DNA of 64,000 nucleotides, from the NCBI GenBank assembly GCA_902388495.1, contig CABMPP010000004.1:124001-188000 (forward strand), read 5' to 3'. The DNA is from an uncultured Bacteroides sp. (GTDB lineage Bacteria > Bacteroidota > Bacteroidia > Bacteroidales > Bacteroidaceae). Both the position numbers and the translations under genes were made by a program. This document shows, one piece after another, positions 22,884 to 31,280 of the stretch (the first letter of the stretch is position 1; every line of letters begins with the position of its first letter). The notes under the pieces are model-generated. The model searched no databases. It was not told the origin of the DNA and was given only the letters and a program-made list of their open reading frames with translations.

Positions 22884-25193
22884 ATGAAATTCATTATATG
22901 TGCCTTTTTATTCCTTTCAGCTCTGACGGTGCAAGCGCAGCACATTAAGGGCTTGGTAGTCGATAAGACCGGTTCGCCGGTAGTTGCAGCTGCTGTTATC
23001 TTGCAGAAAGCAGATTCTACTTTTGTGGGGGCTACGGTTACGAATGAAAAGGGGGAATTTGGATTTAATGAAGGCACAGTCCCGTGCAGTACCATCATTC
23101 AGCATGTTGCTTATAAAACTCGGCGCGTCAATAGCTCGAAGGCCTTGTTGGGGAAGATTGTGCTGGAAGAGAAGTCGGAATCCCTGAACGAAGTTATCGT
23201 CACAGCCAGAACTCCTGTATTGAAGGTTAAGGGAAATGGAGCATTGCAGTACGATGTAAAAGGGCTGATCAAGAATAGCCCGGTGAGCAATGTGCTGGAT
23301 ATCTTGGAGGAGATACCGGGTATACAAAAGATAGGAGAGAATTACGAAATTGTAGGTACGACAGGAACTACCATTATACTGAACGGACGTGTGAGCAATA
23401 TGACTCCCGAGCAGCTGAAAGAAATGCTTTCGACAACCTCGCCCTCGCAGGTCAAGTCCGTGGAAGTGTTTTATAATACCCCTCCCCAGTATGGTGTGAA
23501 CGGTGCCTCCATCAATATCGTCCTCGACAAGGCACGAACAGACAATCTTCAGTTTAAAGGAGGACTTCGCACTGCGCTCTACCAAGGTTTTTACTATTAC
23601 CAGACCGGTGGCGTGGACCTTACTTTATCCAATAAACGCTGGTCCTGGGATCTGGGTTATGCCTTGGGGAATACGGACAAGCACTATGAACTTTCACTGA
23701 ATTCCGACCATACGGTGGGCGATCGGATGCACGACGTCTCGGTGGAGACGAAACAGCGCTCCAAAGCATTTGCACACCGCGTGACTTCGAATTTCAATAT
23801 TGATTTTAAGGACAAGTCTTCTTTAAATCTTTTCTATTCCCTGCAGCTTAATGATCATAAACCCAAGATCGGTACCGATATGGTGATTGATGACGGTATG
23901 CCGGTAGAAAGCTGCAACAAATACTCCAATGACAAGCACCTGCATTCTATAATCGCCGAATATCAACGCGGTTCATGGAGTATAGGCGCGGATGCCATAT
24001 TCTTTAAGTTCACCTCGGAGCAGAATCTGCTGAGTACGGACGCGGGGCAGAACACGAAGCTTGCTTCGGAATCGACGCAGGACATCAGGAAGTTCGATCT
24101 GTATGTCCATAACTCCACCAAATTGGGAAAAGGTACCCTGTCCTATGGAATGGACGGATTCTATTCAATGACGGACAATGACCATTTTACGGTTTGGGAT
24201 GGAACGTCGGAAGATGATGACAGTTTCTCTACCAGGCAGAAGGAGAAATCCCTGGACGCTTTTGTGAGTTGGAGTCAGAAGTTAGGCCAGAAGAGTACGT
24301 TGAGCGCTTCGCTGATGCTTCAGTATTTTAATGCCGAGATCGAAAAGCAGGGAGATAAGCAGACGTTGTGGGAAGACTGGTTTCTATATCCCAGTCTGAC
24401 TTACAGGTATAATCTGAAGCCGAACCGCATCCTGCAAGTTACCTTCTCCAGCAAGAAGAACTATCCGTCTTATTGGGACTTGAACCCCAGTAAGAATTAT
24501 GTCAATCCCTATTATCTGGAAGAAGGGAATCCCCAGTTGAAACCTTATGAAACCTATCAGCTGAATGTGAATTATATCCTGAATAACCGGTATATTATCG
24601 GAGCGTTTGGCGAAGTGAATCCGGATTATTCGACCCGGTTGTTCTATCAGTATCCCGATAAACTCCAGGCAAGTTACAAATTTACCAATTTCGATTACAA
24701 CAACCGGTTCGGCATTGTGGGAGTGGTGCCGGTGAGTTGGAATAAGTCTGTCAGTTCCAGGCTTTCTGCAAACTTCTTTATCCGGAAGATGAAAGGCTCG
24801 TTCGAAGAGATTGCTTTCGACCGTGATAAGCTGTCGGGCACCATTGTGCTGACAAACAACTTTATACTGAATAAGCCTCAGACCCTTTCGTTCCAACTGT
24901 CCGGTTCGTACCAGTTGCCGGACATCAGGGGAATGGTAGATGTGGAAGACTTGTTCTATGCTTCGGCAAGCCTGATGTGGCAGCCCGCGAAGGGACACTG
25001 GAACTTTATCCTGAAAGGCGAGGACTTGTTCAATACTTACCGGATGAAAGAACATTCGGATTATACTTCACTTCGGTATTCATTGAATAGTAGGAAAGAT
25101 AACCGTTTTCTGTCCTTGTCCGTCCGTTATTTGTTCGGTGGATATAAAGAGAAGAGAATGAAACAGGTAGACACACATAGAATGGGGTTTTAA
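22884..25193 (+). CDS. Outer-membrane beta-barrel (TonB-receptor-like) of the YcaO locus
   Basis: A 769-residue protein with signal peptide (ends VQAQ), an N-terminal carboxypeptidase-regulatory-like beta-sandwich (IKGLVVDKTGSPVVAAAV), a plug-like domain (SPVSNVLDILEEIPGI ... VEVFYNTPPQYGVNGASINI) and a long beta-barrel of the outer-membrane beta-barrel protein 3 type. The same family is found at 36974. It lies 31 bases after the YcaO gene and three bases before the exporter gene, so it is part of the unit. It may be the outer-membrane exit, an uptake receptor for the finished peptide, or a target/immunity protein; the sequence does not decide. Confidence 0.85.
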   Translation: MKFIICAFLFLSALTVQAQHIKGLVVDKTGSPVVAAAVILQKADSTFVGATVTNEKGEFGFNEGTVPCSTIIQHVAYKTRRVNSSKALLGKIVLEEKSESLNEVIVTARTPVLKVKGNGALQYDVKGLIKNSPVSNVLDILEEIPGIQKIGENYEIVGTTGTTIILNGRVSNMTPEQLKEMLSTTSPSQVKSVEVFYNTPPQYGVNGASINIVLDKARTDNLQFKGGLRTALYQGFYYYQTGGVDLTLSNKRWSWDLGYALGNTDKHYELSLNSDHTVGDRMHDVSVETKQRSKAFAHRVTSNFNIDFKDKSSLNLFYSLQLNDHKPKIGTDMVIDDGMPVESCNKYSNDKHLHSIIAEYQRGSWSIGADAIFFKFTSEQNLLSTDAGQNTKLASESTQDIRKFDLYVHNSTKLGKGTLSYGMDGFYSMTDNDHFTVWDGTSEDDDSFSTRQKEKSLDAFVSWSQKLGQKSTLSASLMLQYFNAEIEKQGDKQTLWEDWFLYPSLTYRYNLKPNRILQVTFSSKKNYPSYWDLNPSKNYVNPYYLEEGNPQLKPYETYQLNVNYILNNRYIIGAFGEVNPDYSTRLFYQYPDKLQASYKFTNFDYNNRFGIVGVVPVSWNKSVSSRLSANFFIRKMKGSFEEIAFDRDKLSGTIVLTNNFILNKPQTLSFQLSGSYQLPDIRGMVDVEDLFYASASLMWQPAKGHWNFILKGEDLFNTYRMKEHSDYTSLRYSLNSRKDNRFLSLSVRYLFGGYKEKRMKQVDTHRMGF

Positions 25194-25196
25194 GTT

Positions 25197-27401
25197 ATGA
25201 AGAGTTTTCCGTTTTATGCTCAGCTGGATGCAATGGATTGCGGTCCTACGTGTCTGCGCATGATTGCTAAATACTATGGAAAGTCGTATTCGCTGCAGAC
25301 GCTCCGAAGGCGTTCTTTCATTTCCCGGGAGGGCGTTTCCATGTTGGGCATAAGCGATGCGGCCGAGTCTATAGGGATGCGCACTGCGGGTGTATCTGCC
25401 TCTGTAGAGCAATTGGTGAATGAGATACCTTTGCCCTGTATCCTGCATTGGAATCAGAACCATTTTGTGGTTTGCTACGGCGTCAAAAAGAAAAAGGGAA
25501 AATATCGCTTCCAGATTGCCGATCCGGGCGGACAGCTGGTCACCTATAATGAGCAGGAACTTAGCAAATGCTGGATATCGACCCAACAGAGAGGCGTGGA
25601 GAAAGGGCTGGCTTTGGCTTTGGAACCGGGACCGGATTTCTATGCAGAAGAGGACGAAGATGAAGGCAAAGTACGGAAACTGGCTTTCTTCTATAAATAC
25701 CTCACTCCTTACAAAAAGCAGTTACGGCAACTGATTCTGGGCATGCTGACGGTCAGCCTGCTACAGCTTATTCTTCCTTTCCTGACCCAGGCACTGGTAG
25801 ATATCGGTATTCGCGACGGCAATCTGAACTTCATCACGTTGGTACTGGTTGCCCAGATTGTCATATCCGTGTCCCAGCTTTCCGTGGAGTTTATCCGCAG
25901 TTGGATTATGCTTCATGTCAATACGCGCATTTCCATCTCTCTGATATCCGATTTCCTTGCCAAACTGATGAAACTTCCGCTTCATTTCTTCGACACGAAG
26001 ATGGTGGGCGACATCATGCAGCGTATCGGCGACCATGACCGTATCAAGACTTTCCTGACCGGTTCTTCCATTACGACGTTGTTCTCCTTTGTCAATTTCT
26101 TCATCTTTGCCATTGTGCTGGCTTATTATAATCTGGCGGTATTGGGCATCTTTCTTTTGGGCAACAGCTTATATATAGCCTGGATTCTTTTCTTTATGAA
26201 GTATCGTCGCGAACTGGACGTCCGTCGTTTTGCACAGGCTTCCGGGGAACAAAGTAGCCTGATACAGATGGTGACTGCCATGCAGGAGATAAAGCTGAAC
26301 AACTGCGAGACGCAAAAACGCTGGCAGTGGGAACGCATCCAGGTGAAGCTGTTTAAGATTAGCGTGAAAGGACTTGCTTTGGGGCAAGTGCAGCAAGTGG
26401 GTTCCATCTTCTTTAATCAGACAACGAATATTATCATTTCATTTATTGCAGCCAAAGCAGTTGTGGAAGGTCACATGACACTGGGTATGATGATGTCCCT
26501 CACCTATATCATAGGTCAGCTCAGTGCACCGGTATCTTCTTTTATCGGTTTTGCACAGCAGTGCCAGGATGCTAAAATCAGTTTGGAACGTCTGAACGAG
26601 GTGCATGGGAAGCCGGATGAAGAGCAGGACATCACTTCCAAACTCTCCGTTTTGCCCGAGAAGCGTGATTTGAATATATCGGAAGTATCTTTCAGTTACG
26701 ACGGTGCCGACCGGAATTATGTGCTGGATAATGTTTCTCTGCATATCCCCGAACATAAAGTGACTGCCATTGTAGGAACAAGCGGTAGCGGAAAGACGAC
26801 TCTGGTAAAATTGTTGCTCGGCTTTTATTCACCCAATAAGGGAACGGTGAAGGTCAATGAAACGCCCTTGGAGAATATTAATCCGCATCTGTGGCGTGCC
26901 AAGACGGGAGCCGTGATGCAGGACGGCTTTATCTTTTCCGAAACCATTGCGCAGAATATTGCCGTGGGAGAGGAGCAGATTGATATAGAACGGTTGCGCC
27001 ATGCTGTGACGGTAGCCAATATCCGCGATTTCATAGACTCGCTTCCGCTGGGGTATAATACCAAAATCGGCATGGAAGGAAACGGCATCAGCCAGGGGCA
27101 GAAACAGCGTCTGCTGATAGCGCGTGCGGTATACAAGAATCCGGAGTATCTCTTTTTTGATGAGGCAACCAATGCGTTGGATGCCAATAATGAGAAAGAA
27201 ATCATGGAGCATCTGCATGAGTTCTATAAAGGAAAAACGGTTGTGGTGGTAGCGCATCGCCTTAGTACGGTGAGGGATGCGGATAAAATAGTAGTGCTGG
27301 ACAAAGGACGCATTGCGGAAGAGGGCACGCACAAGGAACTGACGGAGCGGAAAGGACTGTATTATCAGTTAGTGAAAAACCAGTTGGAATTGGGTAGCTG
27401 A
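25197..27401 (+). CDS. Peptidase-containing ABC exporter (C39, PCAT)
   Basis: A 734-residue fused protein that cuts double-glycine leaders and exports the core. N-terminal C39 peptidase with the triad Cys15 (DCGPTC), His89 (NQNHFVV) and Asp109 (IADPGG); a six-helix ABC membrane domain (about 165-460); and a nucleotide-binding domain with Walker A GTSGSGKTT (near 525), signature ISQGQKQR and Walker B YLFFDEATNALD, then HRLSTV. All catalytic residues are intact. It matches the Gly24-Gly25 leader of the peptide at 20764. Its stop overlaps the HlyD start by one base. Confidence 0.95.
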   Translation: MKSFPFYAQLDAMDCGPTCLRMIAKYYGKSYSLQTLRRRSFISREGVSMLGISDAAESIGMRTAGVSASVEQLVNEIPLPCILHWNQNHFVVCYGVKKKKGKYRFQIADPGGQLVTYNEQELSKCWISTQQRGVEKGLALALEPGPDFYAEEDEDEGKVRKLAFFYKYLTPYKKQLRQLILGMLTVSLLQLILPFLTQALVDIGIRDGNLNFITLVLVAQIVISVSQLSVEFIRSWIMLHVNTRISISLISDFLAKLMKLPLHFFDTKMVGDIMQRIGDHDRIKTFLTGSSITTLFSFVNFFIFAIVLAYYNLAVLGIFLLGNSLYIAWILFFMKYRRELDVRRFAQASGEQSSLIQMVTAMQEIKLNNCETQKRWQWERIQVKLFKISVKGLALGQVQQVGSIFFNQTTNIIISFIAAKAVVEGHMTLGMMMSLTYIIGQLSAPVSSFIGFAQQCQDAKISLERLNEVHGKPDEEQDITSKLSVLPEKRDLNISEVSFSYDGADRNYVLDNVSLHIPEHKVTAIVGTSGSGKTTLVKLLLGFYSPNKGTVKVNETPLENINPHLWRAKTGAVMQDGFIFSETIAQNIAVGEEQIDIERLRHAVTVANIRDFIDSLPLGYNTKIGMEGNGISQGQKQRLLIARAVYKNPEYLFFDEATNALDANNEKEIMEHLHEFYKGKTVVVVAHRLSTVRDADKIVVLDKGRIAEEGTHKELTERKGLYYQLVKNQLELGS

Positions 27402-28714
27402 TGGAAGAAGAAGAGAAGAAATATAAGGATATAGAACTGCGCAGCGAAGAAGTGCAGGAGGTGATGAACCATATTTCACCGTGGGTGGTGAGGTGCGGCA
27501 TTACCGTTGTGTTCGTTATTTTGGTAATTATTCTGATAGGTTGCTGGATTTTCAAGTACCCTGATACTTTGACGGCAGAGGTGACGCTTGCCACGGAAGA
27601 ACCTCCTGCCTTTGTGTTGGCCCATGCCACGGGGAAGCTGGATACGCTTTATGTGTCAAACGGCAGCCCGGTTGAGACGGATGCCGATTTGGGTGTTATC
27701 AGTAATGCGGCTTCTTCTGAAGATGTGCGCTGGCTGTCGGAACAGATGAAGGCGTGGAATAAAGCAGATTATGACTGGCAGAAAGGCATGGAGCTTTTTG
27801 CGGGCAAACGGTTGCAGTTGGGCGAGTTGCAGTCTTCTTATGCGGCTTTTATCACTTCCCTTACGGGGTATGCCCGTTTTATGGAGCTGGATTATTATAC
27901 AAAGAAATTGAGTGCCGAGGAGAAGCAGTTGGGCGGGCAACGGTCGTATCTCCACCTGGCCGAACGGGAATATACACTGATCGAGAAGGATGTGAAACTG
28001 GCTCAGAGTATGTACGACCGCGATTCTATCCTGTATGTTCGTAATGCCATGATTGCTTCCGAGTATGAAGAGTCGGGAAGCAAATATCTGCAAAGCCTCC
28101 GTTCACGGGAGACTGCCCGCATGAGTCTGCTTCAGGCCGAAATGCAGTTGGTACAGCATGAAGAGAACTTGCTGGACATCCGTAAGCAAGCTTATGATGA
28201 GGAGCAAAACCACCGGACTGATTTGAAGAATGCCGTTGAGCAACTGTCTGCGCAACTGAGTGCTTGGGAGCATTCTTATCTGTTGAAAAGCCCTGTCAGT
28301 GGTAGAGTTACTTTTATGACCGTATGGAGTCGTAACCAGAATGTAAAGTCGGGCGAAACGGTCTTTATGGTTCAGCCTTCGGACAGTTCGATGGTTTTGG
28401 GTAAGGCGTTGCTTCCCTTGCAGGGCTCCGGTAAAGTGCATGCCGGCCAGCGGGTGCATATCCGACTAAATAATTATCCCGATCAGGAGTTCGGCTACGT
28501 GAAAGGGGAGGTGAAGAGCGTTTCGCCTGCTCCGACCGAAGAAGGCATGTATGTGGTGGAAATCACCTTGCCGGATGGCCTGAAAACCAATTATAAAAAA
28601 CAGCTTCCCGTCTCCCGGGAGCTGAAGGGCACAGCTGACATTATTCTTGCTGACAGGAATGTGCTGGAACGGTTGCTGGCTCCGCTGAGGAAGGTGCTGG
28701 AATACGAAGAGTAA
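27401..28714 (+). CDS. HlyD-type secretion adaptor
   Basis: A 437-residue membrane-fusion protein: short cytoplasmic tail, one membrane helix (about 33-52), first lipoyl half (LAHATGKLDTLYVSNGSPV), long coiled-coil hairpin (about 100-290), second lipoyl half (YLLKSPVSGRVTFMTVW) and beta-barrel region (GQRVHIRLNNYPDQEFGYV). This is the partner of peptidase ABC exporters and would pass the peptide to an outer-membrane duct. No dedicated TolC-like gene is present in this locus, so it would use the beta-barrel at 22884 or a channel encoded elsewhere. Confidence 0.92.
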   Translation: MEEEEKKYKDIELRSEEVQEVMNHISPWVVRCGITVVFVILVIILIGCWIFKYPDTLTAEVTLATEEPPAFVLAHATGKLDTLYVSNGSPVETDADLGVISNAASSEDVRWLSEQMKAWNKADYDWQKGMELFAGKRLQLGELQSSYAAFITSLTGYARFMELDYYTKKLSAEEKQLGGQRSYLHLAEREYTLIEKDVKLAQSMYDRDSILYVRNAMIASEYEESGSKYLQSLRSRETARMSLLQAEMQLVQHEENLLDIRKQAYDEEQNHRTDLKNAVEQLSAQLSAWEHSYLLKSPVSGRVTFMTVWSRNQNVKSGETVFMVQPSDSSMVLGKALLPLQGSGKVHAGQRVHIRLNNYPDQEFGYVKGEVKSVSPAPTEEGMYVVEITLPDGLKTNYKKQLPVSRELKGTADIILADRNVLERLLAPLRKVLEYEE

Positions 28715-28763
28715 AAGGTTACTCCTTCGGGTGTAGTGGCGAGGACAGATGGATGACGGGATT

Positions 28764-28883
28764 TTAAAGCAAGGCAGCATACTTGCGTATTTTATTTAAA
28801 CGCTCCATAAGTGTCCGGTCGTTGAGCGCCTTGTAGGAGATACCCATTTACTCCGCCAGTTAAGTCCACAATATTTGCGGATT
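28764..28883 (-). pseudogene. Decayed helix-turn-helix fragment
   Basis: On the minus strand the frame reads, with two stops, NPQILWT-stop-LAE-stop-MGISYKALNDRTLMERL and on to KIRKYAALL before a TAA. Replacing the stops by Glu and Gln gives a plausible helix-turn-helix (LAEQMGISYKAL), so this looks like the end of a lost gene. An overlapping 36-codon frame exists in another phase. Confidence 0.35.
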
Positions 28884-28977
28884 TATTTAGAAGGTTTTTC
28901 ATTTCTGCTGCGACGGAGCGATTGAAGCAGGATAAGCTGGAAAGTTACTAAGAAAAAAGGGATACATAAAGCAGTAT

Positions 28978-29183
28978 ATTTGCCTATTGCTTTATCTGTT
29001 TTGCCCCTCTGCCTTATTCGTTTCTTCGTCCCTCGCCTTGAGGCTGTTCGGGGGACAGCTGTGGGCTGTACAGCCCTCGTACGAGAACCGTTCGGCCCGC
29101 AGCCGAGGGACGAAGAAATAGATAATGGTGAAGGAGATTGTGTATAAGGCAAAAGGACAAAACAAACGAAGCAAATGCGCATT
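28978..29183. repeat. Large imperfect palindrome, MITE-like
   Basis: Outer arms 28998-29017 and 29144-29163 pair at 17 of 20; inner arms 29021-29035 and 29104-29118 are perfect over 15 bases (tttcttcgtccctcg). At the tip lies a perfect palindrome gggctgtacagccc (29063-29076). A minus-strand frame across it is an artefact of the repeat. It may be a miniature mobile element or a structured RNA. Confidence 0.65.
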
Positions 29184-29353
29184 CCTCTACCTCATTTGAG
29201 CTTATAATCGCAAAGGAAACGCTGAAAAGCCCTCTTTTTTCGTGTTAATAGAAGTTATTTGCTTACGTTCGTGGAACGCTTGTGAAAATAGAAGTAAATG
29301 GTTGTATATGAGTATAATATAATTTATATTTGTTAAAATTATCTCCCGAAAAG

Positions 29354-29402
29354 CGTGCTGGTAAGCATTTACCGTCACGCTACCTACACGCTTACCAACA
29401 CG
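29354..29402. repeat. Inverted repeat with 13-bp arms
   Basis: cgtgctggtaagc (29354-29366) and gcttaccaacacg (29390-29402) pair at 12 of 13 around a 23-base loop. No T-run. Confidence 0.5.
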
Positions 29403-29509
29403 GTTTAAATATCTATTTATCAATTCCTTATAAGTGTTAGTGACGGAGTGCTGGTAGCAGTATTAAAAAACTAAAGTTGAAACTTGCGCGAACTTCAGCT
29501 TTTAAGCTC

Positions 29510-30529
29510 TTATTGTTGCCTCTTCCCCACATCCAAATACCCCCTCTTGAACATATCCACAAACAGGAAGAACAGGGAGAGCAGCAGCGGGCCGAAGATG
29601 ACACCCATAAAACCGAAGAGCGGCAGGCCGATAACTACTCCGAAGACGGTGATGAGCGGATGAATATCCGCCATCTTCTTCTGAATGATGAAACGTATCA
29701 GGTTGTCGAGCTGGGAGATGACGACACCGCCGTAGACGGCAAGGCCGATGGCCTGGACCCAGTTACCGACCAATGCCATATAGACAGCTATCGGGAACCA
29801 TACCAATGCAGTGCCCACCATCGGGATGATACTGGCGAAGCAAGTCAGGAAGCCTGTAAATAGGATATTGGGTGCGCCGAATATCCAGTAGCCTATCATG
29901 GCTACACCCCCCTGTATGATTGCCAGCAGAGGGATGCCGACGGCGTTGGAACGAATAATCATGTCGATTTCGTTCACCACATTCCGGGTATTGACGTCAT
30001 TGAAAGGAAGAATATCATTGATATATTGCTCCATCTTCTTCCCGCCTATCAACATGAAGTAGAGCACGAATATGAGCACAAACACATTGACGGCAAAACT
30101 ACTGATGCCTGCCATGATAGCTTGCCCTATGCGCGGCAGAGTCGAAATGACGTATGCGACGGTGTCTTTTCCCAATATGTAATATCCGGTTTTGGCCTTG
30201 ATGATGTTGGCTGCTTCTTCGAAGGGGGCGATGATGGCCTGCGGGTCGAGGTTGATGTTTTGCAGATTGACCACCGCCAGCCAGACTACCAGCCCCAGTG
30301 GAACGAGAAAGCATAGAATGGCTTCCGCCGTAATGAGTGTGGCGGCAACACTGCGTCTCATTCTCCGTTTGTCGGACAAGTGTATCATCTGCTTTCTTAC
30401 CAGGGTATAGATGGTAATTGCCCCCAACAGTCCGCCGAGGAAGGGGGTGATTTGCCGGAAGAGGATGATACCCAATCCGATGATGATGGCGATTAATGAA
30501 TATTTCCAGTATTGTTCTTTTGTGCTCAT
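29510..30529 (-). CDS. AI-2E family transporter
   Basis: A 339-residue inner-membrane protein with seven to eight hydrophobic segments in the pattern of the AI-2E/PerM family (formerly UPF0118): paired N-terminal helices (ITPFLGGLLGAITIYTLV), a soluble middle part, and the C-terminal helices with the conserved GAPNILFTG, PMVGTALVW and PLFGFMGVIFGPLL segments. Members export autoinducer-2 or act as Na+/H+ antiporters, so the substrate is not fixed by sequence. It lies 78 bases after the YciO-type gene and may be in the same operon. Confidence 0.88.
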   Translation of the reverse strand: MSTKEQYWKYSLIAIIIGLGIILFRQITPFLGGLLGAITIYTLVRKQMIHLSDKRRMRRSVAATLITAEAILCFLVPLGLVVWLAVVNLQNINLDPQAIIAPFEEAANIIKAKTGYYILGKDTVAYVISTLPRIGQAIMAGISSFAVNVFVLIFVLYFMLIGGKKMEQYINDILPFNDVNTRNVVNEIDMIIRSNAVGIPLLAIIQGGVAMIGYWIFGAPNILFTGFLTCFASIIPMVGTALVWFPIAVYMALVGNWVQAIGLAVYGGVVISQLDNLIRFIIQKKMADIHPLITVFGVVIGLPLFGFMGVIFGPLLLSLFFLFVDMFKRGYLDVGKRQQ

Positions 30530-30607
30530 AAAATACGTATTCTTTTATATAGAAAAGAACACGAAAAAGACTGGAAAAGTTTGAAGCAAGCAGGTAGAAA
30601 GTGAGAT

Positions 30608-31222
30608 TTATCCTTCGTCCAGCCAACCCAGTCCCTGACGTACGATCTCGGCTTCTCCGCCGGTGCAGTCCACGACGGTAGAACCTTCCGTGCCGCCGAT
30701 GCCGCCGTCGATTACCAGGTCGACGATGTCGCCGAACTTCTCGTCAATCAGTTCGGGGTCGGTGCTGTACTCAATGTCCTCATGCTCCTCGTGAGGCAGG
30801 GTGGTGGTCATGATGGGGGCGTCGAGTAGACGGGCTATCTCTTGGATGATGGAGTTGTCCGGCATGCGGATGCCGACTTCCTTGCGGTTACGGAATATCT
30901 TGGGGAGCCGGGTGGTGCCGTTCAAGATGAAGGTGAAGGCTCCGGGCAGGTTGCGCTTCATCAGTTTGAAGGTGGTGTTGTCCACTTTGGCATATTCGCT
31001 GACCTTGCTCAGGTCGTAGCAGATAATGGAAAGGTTGTTCTTCTTGGGGTCGATGTCCTTGAGGCGGCAGATGCGTTCGATGGCGCGCTCCTTGAGGCCA
31101 TGACAGCCGATGGCATACATGGTGTCGGTGGGGTAGATGATGATCCCTCCGTCATTCAGTATGTCGATTACCTGTTGCAGGTCGGCAGGGTTGTTATTTT
31201 TTTCATAAAGTTTCAGTAGCAT
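30608..31222 (-). CDS. Sua5/YciO/YrdC family protein (YciO type)
   Basis: A 204-residue protein with the YrdC fold (IIIYPTDTMYAIGCHG near residue 30, GAFTFILNGTTRLP, VGIRMPDNSIIQ). The family includes the threonylcarbamoyl-AMP synthase needed for the t6A tRNA modification, but the text follows E. coli YciO more closely than TsaC (NLSIICYDLSKVSEYAKVDN, FKLMKRNLPG), so tRNA activity is uncertain. It has a good promoter on the minus strand. Confidence 0.88.
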   Translation of the reverse strand: MLLKLYEKNNNPADLQQVIDILNDGGIIIYPTDTMYAIGCHGLKERAIERICRLKDIDPKKNNLSIICYDLSKVSEYAKVDNTTFKLMKRNLPGAFTFILNGTTRLPKIFRNRKEVGIRMPDNSIIQEIARLLDAPIMTTTLPHEEHEDIEYSTDPELIDEKFGDIVDLVIDGGIGGTEGSTVVDCTGGEAEIVRQGLGWLDEG

Positions 31223-31244
31223 AGGCTGAAATGTTTAGACGGAA

Positions 31245-31275
31245 CAAAAGTAGCGAATAATTGGCTTATAAACAA
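31245..31275 (-). promoter_or_regulatory. Promoter of the YciO-type gene
   Basis: On the minus strand TTG (31273-31275), 20 bases, TACTTTTG (31245-31252). The start codon follows about 22 bases on. Confidence 0.6.
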
Positions 31276-31280
31276 GCAAG

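Larger units (their letters stand above)
28715..29509. other. Gene-free stretch of about 800 bases
   Basis: No intact coding frame is supported. It holds a decayed HTH fragment (28764-28883, minus), a large palindromic element (28978-29183) and a smaller inverted repeat (29354-29402) whose arm cgtgctggtaagc has a near-copy at 29454-29463 (gagtgctggtagc). It separates the peptide locus from minus-strand housekeeping genes, whose 3' ends converge here. Confidence 0.7.

Noticed and set aside
19692..28714. Lanthipeptide or radical-SAM peptide pathway
   Set aside because: No LanM, LanB/C or radical-SAM gene is present, and the core has no Cys.
28792..28902. A 36-codon minus-strand frame with a Gly-Gly after VDLT, as a second precursor peptide
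   Set aside because: The leader would be only 17 residues without the Glu/Leu pattern, it is on the other strand, and it overlaps the better-supported HTH remnant in another phase.
28883..29182. A 99-codon minus-strand frame across the palindrome
   Set aside because: The frame is produced by the repeat itself; no start signal and no family features.
29477..29863. Plus-strand frame opposite the AI-2E transporter end
   Set aside because: Hydrophilic antisense text; the transporter on the minus strand is well supported.
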